A stretch of DNA of 64,000 nucleotides from NCBI RefSeq assembly GCF_007990755.1, contig NZ_BJXA01000007.1, forward strand, positions 1 to 64,000, given 5' to 3'. Numbering within the stretch: position 1 is the stretch's first letter; every line of letters starts with the position of its first letter. The stretch comes from Nocardia ninae NBRC 108245. GTDB lineage: Bacteria > Actinomycetota > Actinomycetes > Mycobacteriales > Mycobacteriaceae. The position numbers and the translations under genes are program-made. A model generated the notes under the pieces. The model saw only the letters and a list, made by a program, of their open reading frames with translations. It did no database searches and had not been told where the DNA came from. Below, piece by piece: positions 16,649 to 25,250 of the stretch.

Positions 16649-17812
16649 TCACAGATACAGACCGGAATTCATGGGATCTTCCCGGACCGATTGAATCCGG
16701 GTGTCCCCGTCGCGCAACGCCACCAGTTCCGCCAAGGTCGCACCGTCCGGGCAGGCGGCATCGGCCGGGGTATCGGGATGCCTTTCCTTGGCGAGCCAGG
16801 CCGCCGATTCGGCGGGCGACAGCCGGCCGACTTCGAGCTGCGCCAGACAACGGCCCGGCCGGGTGACGGCGGGGTGCAGCCGGGACAGATCCTCGTTGGT
16901 GGTGATCGCGACCAGCACATCCCTGCCCTGGCCGAGCATCCCGTCGGTCAGGTTGAGCAGTCGCGAAAGACCCTGACCCGCCGTCTCTTTCGCCTCGCCC
17001 CGGATCAGCTCGTCGCAGTCCTCCAGCACCAGCATGCGCCAGCGCTTGGTCTCGTCGTCGCCGTCGACGCCCGCCGCCACGTCCATCAGGTAGCCCGGCT
17101 TGCCGAACATCACCTCGGGATCGAGCACGCAGTCGAACTGGCACCACGGCGCCCACGCCCGCGCGAGCGCCCGCAGCGCGGTGGTCTTTCCGGTCCCCGG
17201 CGGTCCGTGCAGCAGCACCAGGCGGCCGCGCACATCGGCTGCGGTCAGTGCCATCAGGCGATCCAGCGCCCCCGCGACGTCCCCGGGGTAGTTGCCGCGG
17301 ATCGCGGACCACGCCGGTGCCGAGATGCTGTGCCCTCGACGTTGCGGCCCATGGCCACTCATGTGCCAGAACCCCATCTCGATGGTCTCGCCCACCTCGG
17401 GCTGCGCGGCGGCGCCTTTGATCGACTCGGCCAGCACCGCGGCGGCCAGTTCGTCGGTCTCGGCGGTGACCTCGACCATCGCCGACCCACCCGACCAGCG
17501 GATGGCGCGCAACGACCAGCCCGCGCCGACCACCAGGGCCGCGCTGCTGTCGTCGTCCTGCACCGAGCGCACCACCCGGCCGTGCGCGGGGCGCAGCAGC
17601 GCCTCGGGATTGATCCGCTCGAACCGCGCAATGTGCGCGAAAGGCTGGTCACCGCGCAGGAACGGACTCACCGCGAGGGCATCGATCGTATCGCGGGTGG
17701 AGTAGGCGGAGTCGACGGTGACGGCCCACGGCAGCCGCTCGGCGGGATCGACCGAGGGCTCACTCGGGTCGATCAACCGAAGAGGCTCATTACGTGCGGA
17801 CACTCCGAGCAT
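16649..17812 (-). CDS. AAA-type ATPase (DUF5925-like N-terminal domain)
   Basis: A 387-residue protein. The N-terminal 190 residues contain R-N-E-P-L-R-L-I and G-F-W-H-M-S-G-H-G-P and have no motif I can name with certainty; I remember such a region as DUF5925. The AAA module follows: Walker A G203-P-P-G-T-G-K-T, Walker B M-L-V-L-E-D-C-D-E at about 260-268, sensor-1 N306 in T-T-N-E, and an R-P-G-R motif at 318-321. It has no membrane span and should be cytoplasmic. It sits between two paralogous eight-Cys membrane proteins on the same strand (55 bp and 112 bp gaps), suggesting one operon and perhaps one machine. Confidence 0.78.
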   Translation of the reverse strand: MLGVSARNEPLRLIDPSEPSVDPAERLPWAVTVDSAYSTRDTIDALAVSPFLRGDQPFAHIARFERINPEALLRPAHGRVVRSVQDDDSSAALVVGAGWSLRAIRWSGGSAMVEVTAETDELAAAVLAESIKGAAAQPEVGETIEMGFWHMSGHGPQRRGHSISAPAWSAIRGNYPGDVAGALDRLMALTAADVRGRLVLLHGPPGTGKTTALRALARAWAPWCQFDCVLDPEVMFGKPGYLMDVAAGVDGDDETKRWRMLVLEDCDELIRGEAKETAGQGLSRLLNLTDGMLGQGRDVLVAITTNEDLSRLHPAVTRPGRCLAQLEVGRLSPAESAAWLAKERHPDTPADAACPDGATLAELVALRDGDTRIQSVREDPMNSGLYL

Positions 17813-17866
17813 GATCGTGGTTACGGACCCGCCGTGTCCAGCAAATTAAATCGTGGACGATCACTG

Positions 17867-18457
17867 TCACAGCTTCCGCATGCAGATCGTCATCCGTTCC
17901 GGCGTCGGGTAGACCAGGGCCCACTCCGCGGTGGTGTCCGTTCCGCACGTCATCCGATCCGTCGTTCCCCGAACGATTTTGCCCACCCGATATTTACCGA
18001 GGTCGCAGGTCGTCTTCCGGCTGATCGAGCCGGGCAGGTCCTCGAAGCACTCGCCTTCGGCGGCGTTCAGGGTAAGGCACAGCCGGTAACCGTCCAGCCC
18101 GGCGCGCTTGTAGTACGCGTAATCGCCGCTCGGGCAGGCCTCGGTGCCGTTGTCCACCCGCACCGCCACCCGGTAATTGGCCTGCGGGTCAACGCAATCG
18201 ACCTTCTCCAGGTCGGCGTCGCTGGTGGTGCCCCATACCTTCGCGCAATCGCCCGCGGCGATCGTGTCGTCGTCGGGCGCCGATGGCATGCTGACCCAGA
18301 AGCCGATGACCAGACATACCGCGACGCCGACGACGAGCGCGGCGGCGATGCCGATCCGGACCGCGCGCCCCGGCTTCTTGCTCGGCGGCGCAGGCGGGAT
18401 ACCGAGAGCCGTTGCGCCGTAGCCGGATTCGGTAGGCAGCCAATAGCCCTGCGACAT
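17867..18457 (-). CDS. LppU-like membrane-anchored protein, paralogue of the 15766 gene
   Basis: A 196-residue protein: a short cytoplasmic tail with G-I-P-P-A-P-P-S-K-K-P, one membrane span (about 33-55), and an ectodomain with eight Cys in the same order and nearly the same spacing as the 256-residue paralogue. Shared landmarks are G-D-C-A-K, A-N-Y-x-V-A-x-R, G-Y-x-L-C-L-x-L-N and the ending V-Y-P-x-P. The long Pro-rich tail of the paralogue is missing. The ATG at 18457 is preceded by GAGGAG; the frame continues 40 codons upstream without protein-like content. It is probably the first gene of the three-gene set. Confidence 0.7.
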   Translation of the reverse strand: MSQGYWLPTESGYGATALGIPPAPPSKKPGRAVRIGIAAALVVGVAVCLVIGFWVSMPSAPDDDTIAAGDCAKVWGTTSDADLEKVDCVDPQANYRVAVRVDNGTEACPSGDYAYYKRAGLDGYRLCLTLNAAEGECFEDLPGSISRKTTCDLGKYRVGKIVRGTTDRMTCGTDTTAEWALVYPTPERMTICMRKL

Positions 18458-18506
18458 TGTGTGGGTTCTCCTCGAATCGTCTCGGCAGAATCTATCCCAG
18501 TACCGA

Positions 18507-18544
18507 CGAACGACCCTCCGCCGGGCTCGGCGGAGGGTCGTTCG
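18507..18544 (-). terminator. Strong hairpin after pntB
   Basis: A 17-bp perfect stem (CGAACGACCCTCCGCC and its complement, plus a closing G-C) has a 4-nt loop. It is placed between the pntB stop (18602) and the next gene start (18457) on the same strand. No T-run follows, as is common in high-GC actinobacteria. It most likely terminates the transhydrogenase operon. Confidence 0.7.
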
Positions 18545-18601
18545 GGTGAAACCTTGTGTGCGCGCGGTGAACCGCACGCGTATGCGGTGAAACCGCCGGT
18601 C

Positions 18602-20038
18602 TTACAGCGCTTTCAGCTCCTCGGTGACCGCACCGACGGACTTCTTCGCGTCGCCGAACAGCATGGAGGTGTGGTCGGCGTAGAAGAGCGGATTGTCGAT
18701 GCCCGCGAAGCCGGAGTTCATCGAGCGCTTGAGCACGATGACGCTCTTGGCCTGGTCGACGTTGAGCACCGGCATGCCGTAGATGGGGCTGCTGGCGTCC
18801 TCGCGGGCGGCCGGGTTGGTGACGTCGTTGGCGCCGATGACCAGGGCGACGTCGGTGCGGGAGAACTCACCGTTGATGTCGTCCATCTCCTTGAGCGCGT
18901 CGTAGGAGACCTCGGCCTCGGCCAGGAGCACGTTCATGTGGCCGGGCATGCGACCCGCGACCGGGTGGATGGCGTATTTGACCTCGACGCCCTTGGCTTC
19001 GAGCAGCGCCGCCATTTCCTTGACCGCGTGCTGGGCCTGCGCGACGGCCATGCCGTAGCCCGGCACCACGATGACCTGGTTGGCGTAGGCCATCTGGATC
19101 GCGGCGTCCGCGGCCGAGGTGGCCTTGGCCTGCTTGGCCTCGCCGTCGCCGCCGGCACCGGGAGCTGTTCCGCCGCCACCGAATCCGCCCGCCACGATGG
19201 CCGGGATGGACCGGTTCATCGCCTTGGCCATCAGGTTGGTGAGGATGGTGCCGGACGCGCCGACGATCATGCCCGCCACGATCATCGCGGTGTTGTTCAG
19301 CGCCAAACCCGCTGCGGCGGCCGACAATCCGGTGAGCGCGTTGAGCAGCGAGATGACCACGGGCATGTCCGCTCCGCCGATCGGCAGCACGACCGCGAGG
19401 CCGAGCACACCGGCCAGCACGAGCACCGCGATCATCCACAGTTGGGAGACACCATCATTGGTGGCGCCGATGCCGATCACCACGGCGGCCGCGACGGCGC
19501 CGATGAGCAGCAGCAGGTTCAGCGGCTGCTGCAGCTTGCCGAGTCCGATCGGGCGACCGGGCAGGATCTCCTGCAGCTTGCCGAACGCGATCAGCGAGCC
19601 CCAGAACGAGATCGAGCCGATGATCGCGGCGAACAGTGAGCCGACCACGATGTGCACGGTGGGCTCTTCGTCGAAGTGCGAAAACCCTTGGCTGTTGATG
19701 AATTCCGACCACGCGATGAGCGCGACCGTGCCACCGCCGACGCCGTTGAACGCGGCGACCAGCTGCGGCATGGCGGTCATCTTGGTGAACTTGGCAGGCG
19801 GCACGCCGAGGGCGATACCGACCACCAGACCGGCGATGATCAGAATCCAGTTGCTGGTGTGCCGCACCGAGATCAGGGTCGCGACGACGGCGATGAACAT
19901 GCCGACCGCGGCGATCAGGTTGCCGCGCACCGCGGTCTTCGGCCCGGTCAGGCCCATCAGGCCGTAGATGAACATGCCGAAGGCGATGATGTAGAGCCCG
20001 TTGACCAGGTAGGTCACATTGTCGAAGGTATGCATCAC
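18602..20038 (-). CDS. pntB: NAD(P) transhydrogenase, beta subunit
   Basis: A 478-residue protein with an N-terminal membrane domain of about nine spans and a C-terminal NADP(H)-binding domain (about 300-478). The latter contains V-V-P-G-Y-G-M-A-V-A-Q-A-Q and L-V-I-G-A-N-D-V-T-N-P-A, the classical domain III motifs. The enzyme couples proton entry to hydride transfer from NADH to NADP+, supplying NADPH for lipid synthesis. It overlaps pntAb by 4 bp (ATGA). Two adjacent ATG codons (20038 and 20035) are possible starts; the first is the one that overlaps. Confidence 0.93.
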   Translation of the reverse strand: MMHTFDNVTYLVNGLYIIAFGMFIYGLMGLTGPKTAVRGNLIAAVGMFIAVVATLISVRHTSNWILIIAGLVVGIALGVPPAKFTKMTAMPQLVAAFNGVGGGTVALIAWSEFINSQGFSHFDEEPTVHIVVGSLFAAIIGSISFWGSLIAFGKLQEILPGRPIGLGKLQQPLNLLLLIGAVAAAVVIGIGATNDGVSQLWMIAVLVLAGVLGLAVVLPIGGADMPVVISLLNALTGLSAAAAGLALNNTAMIVAGMIVGASGTILTNLMAKAMNRSIPAIVAGGFGGGGTAPGAGGDGEAKQAKATSAADAAIQMAYANQVIVVPGYGMAVAQAQHAVKEMAALLEAKGVEVKYAIHPVAGRMPGHMNVLLAEAEVSYDALKEMDDINGEFSRTDVALVIGANDVTNPAAREDASSPIYGMPVLNVDQAKSVIVLKRSMNSGFAGIDNPLFYADHTSMLFGDAKKSVGAVTEELKAL

Positions 20039-20349
20039 TTCTCCGCCTTCACCGGGGCTGCTTTTTTGCCCTTGAACATCCCGAGCATGCGGTCGGTCAC
20101 CACGAAACCACCGATGACGTTCAGGGTTCCGAAGACGACGGCGACGAACAGGATGATCTGGGTCAGGATCGACGGATCCTGCACGTTACCGAGGGTGACC
20201 AGCGCGCCGAGCACGACGATGCCGTGAATGGCGTTGGTACCCGACATGAGTGGAGTGTGCAGGGTGTTCGGAACCTTGGAGATAACGGCGAAACCGACGA
20301 ACCCGGAAAGCACCAGGATCGCGATGTTCGCAAGCAATTCGGTGTACAT
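20035..20349 (-). CDS. pntAb: NAD(P) transhydrogenase, alpha-2 subunit (membrane part of alpha)
   Basis: A 104-residue protein with three or four hydrophobic spans, including the segments GFAVISKVPNTLHTPLMSGT and GTLNVIGGFVVTDRMLGMF, which belong to the membrane portion of the alpha subunit. Here the alpha subunit is split into two genes, as in many actinobacteria. The gene shares one base with the pntAa stop (TGATG) and overlaps pntB by 4 bp, so all three are translationally coupled. Confidence 0.92.
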   Translation of the reverse strand: MYTELLANIAILVLSGFVGFAVISKVPNTLHTPLMSGTNAIHGIVVLGALVTLGNVQDPSILTQIILFVAVVFGTLNVIGGFVVTDRMLGMFKGKKAAPVKAEK

Positions 20350-21467
20350 CAGGCTTCCACCTCACGTGTGACGCAGGAATCCGCGAGGACCTGATCACTG
20401 AAGTCGGGCGCGAGCTTCCCGTCGACCAGCATCAGTTCCAGCAGTGCCGAAATGTTCTTCGAGTACAGCTCGGAGGCGTGCTCGGGCATGGTGGCGGGCA
20501 GGTTCAACGGCGAGGCGATGGTGACCTCGTGCTTGACCACGACCTCGCCGGGTTCGGTGAGCTCGCAGTTGCCGCCGGTCTCCCCCGCCAGGTCGACGAT
20601 CACGCTGCCGGGCTTCATGCCCTCGACCGCGGCGGCGGTGACCAGTCGCGGCGCGGGACGCCCCGGCACCAACGCGGTGGTGATCACCACGTCGAAGCCC
20701 TTGATCGCGTCTTCCAACGCCTGCTGCTGCTTGGCCTTCTCCTCGTCGGTGAGCTCGCGGGCGTACCCGCCCTCACCGGCGGCGTCGATGCCGAGGTCGA
20801 GCCACTGCGCACCGACCGAACGCACCTGATCGGCGACCTCGGGGCGCACGTCGTAACCGGTGGTGCGGCCGCCAAGACGTTTGGCGGTGGCCAGCGCCTG
20901 CAGACCGGCCACACCGACGCCCAGCACCAGCACTGTCGCCGGCTTCACGGTGCCCGCCGCGGTGGTGAGCATCGGGAAGAAGCGGGTCGACTCCGACGCC
21001 GCGAGCAGTACGGCCTTGTAGCCCGCGACGTTGGCCTGGGACGACAGCGCGTCCATCACCTGGGCGCGCGAGATGCGCGGGATCGCCTCCACCGCGAAGG
21101 CTTGCACGCCGGCGGTTTTCAGCTTGCCGATCTGGTTCTCCGCGTTGCGCGGGGCCAGGAAGCCGATCAGGGTCTGGCCGTCGGACAGCTTGGCCACCTC
21201 GGCGTCGCTGGGCGGGGCGACCTTGACGACCACCTCGGCCGACCACGGATCGCCGATCGTCGCGCCTGCCGCTTCGTAGGCGCTGTCGGGAATGAGCGCG
21301 CCGAGCCCGGCACCGGACTCGACCACCACCTGCACACCCTGCTTCAGCAGGGACGGAATGATCTTCGGCACCAATGCGACACGTCGTTCGCCCGCGTTGG
21401 ACTCGCGAACGACTCCGACACGCGCGCCGCGTGGCGACTCGGCGCCTACGCTCTGCGTTGTCTCCAC
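20349..21467 (-). CDS. pntAa: NAD(P) transhydrogenase, alpha-1 subunit (NAD-binding)
   Basis: A 372-residue soluble domain I protein of the alanine dehydrogenase/PntA family. The N-terminal catalytic part has R-E-S-N-A-G-E-R-R-V-A (21-31). The NAD Rossmann motif is G183-V-G-V-A-G188, followed by Y-D-V-R-P-E. It would bind NADH at the cytoplasmic face and pass hydride to PntB. It is first in the operon; a 407-bp region separates it from the divergent HIT gene. Confidence 0.93.
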   Translation of the reverse strand: METTQSVGAESPRGARVGVVRESNAGERRVALVPKIIPSLLKQGVQVVVESGAGLGALIPDSAYEAAGATIGDPWSAEVVVKVAPPSDAEVAKLSDGQTLIGFLAPRNAENQIGKLKTAGVQAFAVEAIPRISRAQVMDALSSQANVAGYKAVLLAASESTRFFPMLTTAAGTVKPATVLVLGVGVAGLQALATAKRLGGRTTGYDVRPEVADQVRSVGAQWLDLGIDAAGEGGYARELTDEEKAKQQQALEDAIKGFDVVITTALVPGRPAPRLVTAAAVEGMKPGSVIVDLAGETGGNCELTEPGEVVVKHEVTIASPLNLPATMPEHASELYSKNISALLELMLVDGKLAPDFSDQVLADSCVTREVEA

Positions 21468-21874
21468 TATGTCAGTTCCTTCTCGTGCTGAGCTTCAGGC
21501 ATCAGATGGACGGCCGGACGATGTTACTTCAGAGTAAGGTCGCCCAAATCCTCGCAACTGTACCCGGCGCTTTGTGCAACCCGCTGAGACGCCCGTCACA
21601 AGATCATGCCGGATTCTGCCGGTTTGCCGGATTGTCGAATGTGCTGCGGACAAACGTGGTCACCTCCCGCGCGTTCGGCTGATCGGATGAGCGCCGGTTC
21701 TGATGGTTGTCGCTTCAGGTGATCGCGACAAGAGCGAACCCGCAGGTCCATTACTTACCCGGGGGTTCGGCAGCAGGTCAGGGCGTGGTCGCGGGCGCGC
21801 AGAGTGACGCGCGTCATGGGCGATTCGCGCGCTGGGGTGTTCCACACCGCTCGTACGCCGTAAGGTCCAGCGTT
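21468..21874. other. Intergenic region, divergent pntAa / HIT gene
   Basis: This 407-bp stretch has no convincing gene; frames open on both strands lack ribosome binding sites and protein-like content. It holds a short inverted repeat TTACT-TCAG-AGTAA at 21524-21537, about 57 bp upstream of pntAa, and two GCCGGATT elements around 21608-21632. It should contain the promoters of both flanking genes. Confidence 0.6.
21524..21537. promoter_or_regulatory. Candidate operator upstream of pntAa
   Basis: TTACTTCAGAGTAA is a 14-bp inverted repeat (5-bp arms, 4-nt centre) in an otherwise GC-rich region, 57 bp before the pntAa start. The shape fits a dimeric regulator site. No regulator gene is adjacent. 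Confidence 0.3.
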
Positions 21875-22366
21875 GTGAACGACTGCGTCTTCTGCCGCAT
21901 CGTGGCAGGCGAGGCTCCGGCAACGAAGGTGTACGAAGACGACACCCTCTGCGCCTTCCTCGATATCCGGCCCATTGCCCGCGGCCACATGCTGGTGGTG
22001 CCGAAGCAGCACGCCGCCGAGCTGGAGGATCTCGACGCCGAGCTGGGCGCCTACGTGTTCCGCGCCGGGCACCGGCTCGCGCTGGCCGTGCGGCGAAGCA
22101 CCCTCGCCGCCGACGGCGCGAACCTGCTGCTCAACGACGGTACCGCCGCTTTTCAGACCGTCGCGCACGTGCATCTGCACGTGATCCCGCGCAAGCACGG
22201 CGACAAGTTCCGCTTCGCCGCCGGGGTGGTGCTGCGGCGCCCGCACGATGCGGAGTCCACCGCGGCCGCCATCCAGGCGGGGATCGCGGCGCTGGAGCGC
22301 GACGAAAAGCCGGGCCGCAATGGAAAACTGGGGATGGAACGCCCGGAAGAAGGAGCGCAGGAATGA
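21875..22366 (+). CDS. HIT-family hydrolase
   Basis: A 163-residue histidine-triad protein. Cys4 and Cys7 of N-D-C-V-F-C sit where Zn-binding HIT proteins have their first ligands, and the triad is H98-V-H-L-H102-V. Such enzymes hydrolyse or transfer nucleotides from nucleoside phosphoramidates or dinucleotides. The start is GTG 21875, where HIT similarity begins; the longer open frame back to 21707 is not protein-like. The last bases overlap the next gene (ATGA), coupling it to the mycothiol-type enzyme gene. Confidence 0.83.
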   Translation: MNDCVFCRIVAGEAPATKVYEDDTLCAFLDIRPIARGHMLVVPKQHAAELEDLDAELGAYVFRAGHRLALAVRRSTLAADGANLLLNDGTAAFQTVAHVHLHVIPRKHGDKFRFAAGVVLRRPHDAESTAAAIQAGIAALERDEKPGRNGKLGMERPEEGAQE

Positions 22367-23202
22367 CCGACCCGACCCTGGACCGGACCGAGCTGACCGC
22401 CCGGCTGTCCGAACAGTGGGACGCTATCGCCGCGCTGGTCACCGACCTCGACGAAACCCAATGGCGCACACCGACATCGCTGCCGGGTTGGAGCGTGTTC
22501 GATGTGGTCGCCCATGTGGTCGGCACCGAGTCGTGGCTGCTCGGCGAGCGGCCGCCGCCGCACGACCCGACCACGGTGAAGACCGATGTGCGCACGCTGC
22601 CGCACATCCGCAACGAGACCGGCGTGCTCAACGAGATCTGGGTGGACCGGCTACGACCGCTGTCCGGCAGTCGGCTGCTGGCCGAGTTCCGCGAGGTCGC
22701 CGACCGCAGGCGCAAGGCCCTGGCCGCCATGGGCGAGCAGGAGTGGCAGGCGCAGACCCAGTCGCCGATCGGGCAGGTCAGCTACGGCCGGTTCATGCGG
22801 GTGCGGCTGTTCGACTGCTGGATGCACGAACTCGATATCGCCGACGCGCTCGGCGTGCGGGTCGACGAGGGCGGGCGACGCGGCGAGCCGGCGTTCACCG
22901 AGTTCCTCGGCAGTGTGCCGCGCGTCGTGGTGAAAAAGGGTGGCGCGCCGGAGGGTTCGCGGATCACGTTCACGCTGACCGGATCGCTGGCCCGAACGCT
23001 GCACATCCAGGTGGCGGGTCGTGCGGGCTACGTGGACGCGTTCGATGAGCCCGCCACGGTCGAGATCGCGCTGCCCTCCGAGGTTTTCGTCCGGCTCGGC
23101 GGCGGGCGCACCAGCGCGGACGAGCACCTCGACGCGATCACCGTCACCGGCGACACGGAGCTCGGACAGCGGCTGGTGCACAACCTCGCCTTCACCATCT
23201 GA
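22363..23202 (+). CDS. Maleylpyruvate isomerase-like, mycothiol-dependent enzyme (DinB-type)
   Basis: A 279-residue protein with the DinB/MDMPI four-helix N-terminal domain: W-D-A-I-A-A-L-V near 19, then V-V-A-H-V-V-G-T-E (metal His at about 51) and C-W-M-H-E-L-D-I with further metal ligands near 150. A C-terminal SCP2-like domain (about 185-279) ends L-V-H-N-L-A-F-T-I. Family members use mycothiol as cofactor or substrate, which fits a mycolic-acid actinomycete. The exact reaction cannot be read from sequence. It overlaps the HIT gene and is followed after 1 bp by a peptidase gene. Confidence 0.8.
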   Translation: MTDPTLDRTELTARLSEQWDAIAALVTDLDETQWRTPTSLPGWSVFDVVAHVVGTESWLLGERPPPHDPTTVKTDVRTLPHIRNETGVLNEIWVDRLRPLSGSRLLAEFREVADRRRKALAAMGEQEWQAQTQSPIGQVSYGRFMRVRLFDCWMHELDIADALGVRVDEGGRRGEPAFTEFLGSVPRVVVKKGGAPEGSRITFTLTGSLARTLHIQVAGRAGYVDAFDEPATVEIALPSEVFVRLGGGRTSADEHLDAITVTGDTELGQRLVHNLAFTI

Positions 23203-23203
23203 G

Positions 23204-23857
23204 ATGCGACTCTTCCTGTCCAGCTATCGGTTCGGGGCGCACTACGATCGGCTCGCCGCGCTGGTCGGCGAGCCGGGGCGAGTCGCGTTGATTCCCAACG
23301 CCTGTGACGCCTGGCCGGACGCGTGGGAGGCGGCGGTGACCAGTGATGCGGTGCCGCTGCGCAAGCTGGGCTACCAGCCCGAGACCGTCGACCTGCGTGA
23401 CTTCGTCGGCCGCCCCGAGGAATTGGAGCGGACGCTGGCCGCGTTCCCGATGATCTGGGTGCGCGGCGGCAACACCTTCGTGCTGCGTGCCCAATTCGCC
23501 CGCAGCGGCGCCGATCTCGTGCTGCCCCGGCTGCTCGCAGCGGACGCGCTGGTGTATGCGGGGTACAGCGCGGGTGCCTGCGTGATGACCCCTGATCTGC
23601 ACGGGCTGGAGTCCGCGGACGATCCCGCCGAGGTGATATCGACGTGCGGCATCGAACCGCTCTGGGACGGACTGGGTTTGGTCGGACGCCGGATCGTGCC
23701 GCACATCGACTCCCCTACCGACCCGGACGGCCAGTGCGACCTGCTCGCGGAGTTCTATCGCGCGGAAGGCATCCCGCACTGGGCGCTCACCGACGATGAC
23801 GCGATCGTCGTCGACGGCGAGCGCACCGACGTGCTGATCAGTCGAGCGGGGTCATGA
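23204..23857 (+). CDS. Peptidase S51 / type 1 glutamine amidotransferase-like protein
   Basis: A 217-residue alpha/beta protein of the dipeptidase E group. Visible are I-W-V-R-G-G-N-T at 84-91 and the nucleophile elbow G-Y-S122-A-G-A, with a later His in I-V-P-H-I-D. A Ser nucleophile with this layout points to Asp-dipeptidase-like or cyanophycinase-like hydrolysis. The ATG at 23204 starts one base after the upstream stop; the same frame is open further upstream only as a shadow of that gene. The 3' end overlaps the convergent MerR gene by 20 bp. Confidence 0.8.
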   Translation: MRLFLSSYRFGAHYDRLAALVGEPGRVALIPNACDAWPDAWEAAVTSDAVPLRKLGYQPETVDLRDFVGRPEELERTLAAFPMIWVRGGNTFVLRAQFARSGADLVLPRLLAADALVYAGYSAGACVMTPDLHGLESADDPAEVISTCGIEPLWDGLGLVGRRIVPHIDSPTDPDGQCDLLAEFYRAEGIPHWALTDDDAIVVDGERTDVLISRAGS

Positions 23858-24632
23858 ACGACCACAGCCGCTGCTCGAGGTCGCGCGCGCTGTAGTCGCG
23901 GTAGCCGTAGAACTGATCGGTGGGCTCGTAGAGGATTTCGGCGCCCGCGGCCTTGGCGTGCCGGAAATGCGCGTCCACGTCCTCGACCACGATCGACATG
24001 CCCTCGGTGCACGCGCCGACGGTGAGCGGCGACTGCAGATTGAACTGCTCGGAGACCGCGTGCAACCAGATCACGCCGTCGCCCGCGGTGACCTCCGCGT
24101 GGTGCACGGTGCCGTCCTCGCCCCGGCTGAGCCGGCCGGGTTCCATGCCGAACACGGTGGTCAGGTACTCGTGCGCGGCGGCGATATCGCGGTAGACGAG
24201 CGTCGGGATGCGGCGCTGAATCTTGGTGTCGAGCATGGCCATGTCCTCCAATGTCTCCAGCAGCTCCCGTGTTTCGAGGCTGCGGTGGTCGGTGAGCGTG
24301 GCGACCATGGTGGTGAGGCGCTGACGCAGCCGATGCCCGACGGCGAGCCTGCGGTCCAGCTCGGCGACGTGGCGCAGCATCACCCCCGCCAGATCCCAGG
24401 CGGGATCGTCGAGGGCGGCGGCCACCTCGTCCAAGCGCAGGCCGAGATTGCGCAGCAGGCCGATCCGGTACAGCCGCTGCACGTCGTCGTTCGAGTACAG
24501 CCGGTGCCCGGCACCGCTGCGCCCGGACGGCGAGAGCAGCCCGATCTCGTCGTAGTAGTGCAGGGTGCGCACGGTCAGTCCGGTGACCGTGGCCAGCTCG
24601 CCGACCTTGACGTATCCGTTGGTGTTCGCCAC
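23838..24632 (-). CDS. MerR-family regulator fused to a VOC (glyoxalase-fold) domain
   Basis: A 264-residue fusion. Residues 5-75 are a MerR winged helix (Y-V-K-V-G-E-L-A, T-V-R-T-L-H-Y-Y-D-E-I-G-L-L-S-P). A dimerising helical stretch follows (about 80-135). Residues 140-264 form a VOC/glyoxalase-like module with G-D-G-V-I-W-L-H, D-V-D-A-H-F and Y-E-P-T-D-Q-F-Y-G-Y-R-D. VOC folds often bind hydrophobic toxins or aldehydes, so the C-terminal part could be the ligand sensor or a resistance domain. No target operator is evident. The gene ends inside the 3' end of the convergent peptidase gene. Confidence 0.82.
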   Translation of the reverse strand: MANTNGYVKVGELATVTGLTVRTLHYYDEIGLLSPSGRSGAGHRLYSNDDVQRLYRIGLLRNLGLRLDEVAAALDDPAWDLAGVMLRHVAELDRRLAVGHRLRQRLTTMVATLTDHRSLETRELLETLEDMAMLDTKIQRRIPTLVYRDIAAAHEYLTTVFGMEPGRLSRGEDGTVHHAEVTAGDGVIWLHAVSEQFNLQSPLTVGACTEGMSIVVEDVDAHFRHAKAAGAEILYEPTDQFYGYRDYSARDLEQRLWSFMTPLD

Positions 24633-24650
24633 ACCTACGACGCTAGGACC

Positions 24651-25154
24651 TCACGTGGCGTGAGGTGCAAGGTCGGCTTTCGGGTCGCGGCGGAACACGA
24701 CCCAGCGCATCGCGCTGTACATGTAGACGGCCTCGCACCCCCCGGCCAGCAGTCTGGCCAGGTGATATTCCAGACCAAGCGCGGTGAGGCCGCTGCCGAC
24801 ACCGAGGATGAAGGCGACGTAGTTGATCGCGACGACCACGCCGTACACGGCGGCCTGCCTGCCGACCGGCGCGTGCGAATGGAAGTTGAAGGTGCGGTTG
24901 AGCACGAAGCTGAGCCCGAACGCGCACACGTAGGCGATAGTGACCGACAGCCACACCGGCAGGCCCCACCAGCCGTGAAAGATGGTGAGCAGCACCAGGT
25001 CGACGGCGAAGGTGAAGCTGTTGATCAGCGCGAAACCGAGGAAAGTGGCGGGGACAAGACTGTTCAGACCCCACGGCAAACGCGCGACCACCGCTTCACA
25101 CCATCGGGTGAACCGGTCCGCGAGGGTGTCGGTGGTTCTCGCCAGCTCGTGCAC
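24651..25154 (-). CDS. GtrA-family membrane protein
   Basis: About 167 residues with four hydrophobic spans. The N-F-H-S-H-A and L-N-R-T-F-N-F motif between spans 2 and 3, and the C-terminal S-A-M-R-W-V-V-F-R, are typical of GtrA proteins, which help move polyprenyl-linked sugars across the membrane. Start GTG 25154 is chosen because the longer frame (back to 25613) overlaps the divergent oxidase gene in full. No strong ribosome binding site is seen, so the exact start is uncertain. This is one of two GtrA-type genes in the window. The gap to the MerR gene start is 18 bp. Confidence 0.72.
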   Translation of the reverse strand: MHELARTTDTLADRFTRWCEAVVARLPWGLNSLVPATFLGFALINSFTFAVDLVLLTIFHGWWGLPVWLSVTIAYVCAFGLSFVLNRTFNFHSHAPVGRQAAVYGVVVAINYVAFILGVGSGLTALGLEYHLARLLAGGCEAVYMYSAMRWVVFRRDPKADLAPHAT

Positions 25155-25250
25155 GCGGCCAGCCTGCCAGCGGCAGATGTCCGTCAGATGATCAAACGGC
25201 AAACCCGCCAGGTGCTCGGTCCGGCCGCCCGCGCCCGCTAGCGTGGTGCT

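Noticed and set aside
16691-19639. A 982-codon open frame on the plus strand
   Set aside because: It is antisense to the AAA ATPase, an eight-Cys protein gene and pntB, all with clear motifs. Its translation is His/Arg/Gln-rich and low complexity, as expected for a GC-rich shadow frame.
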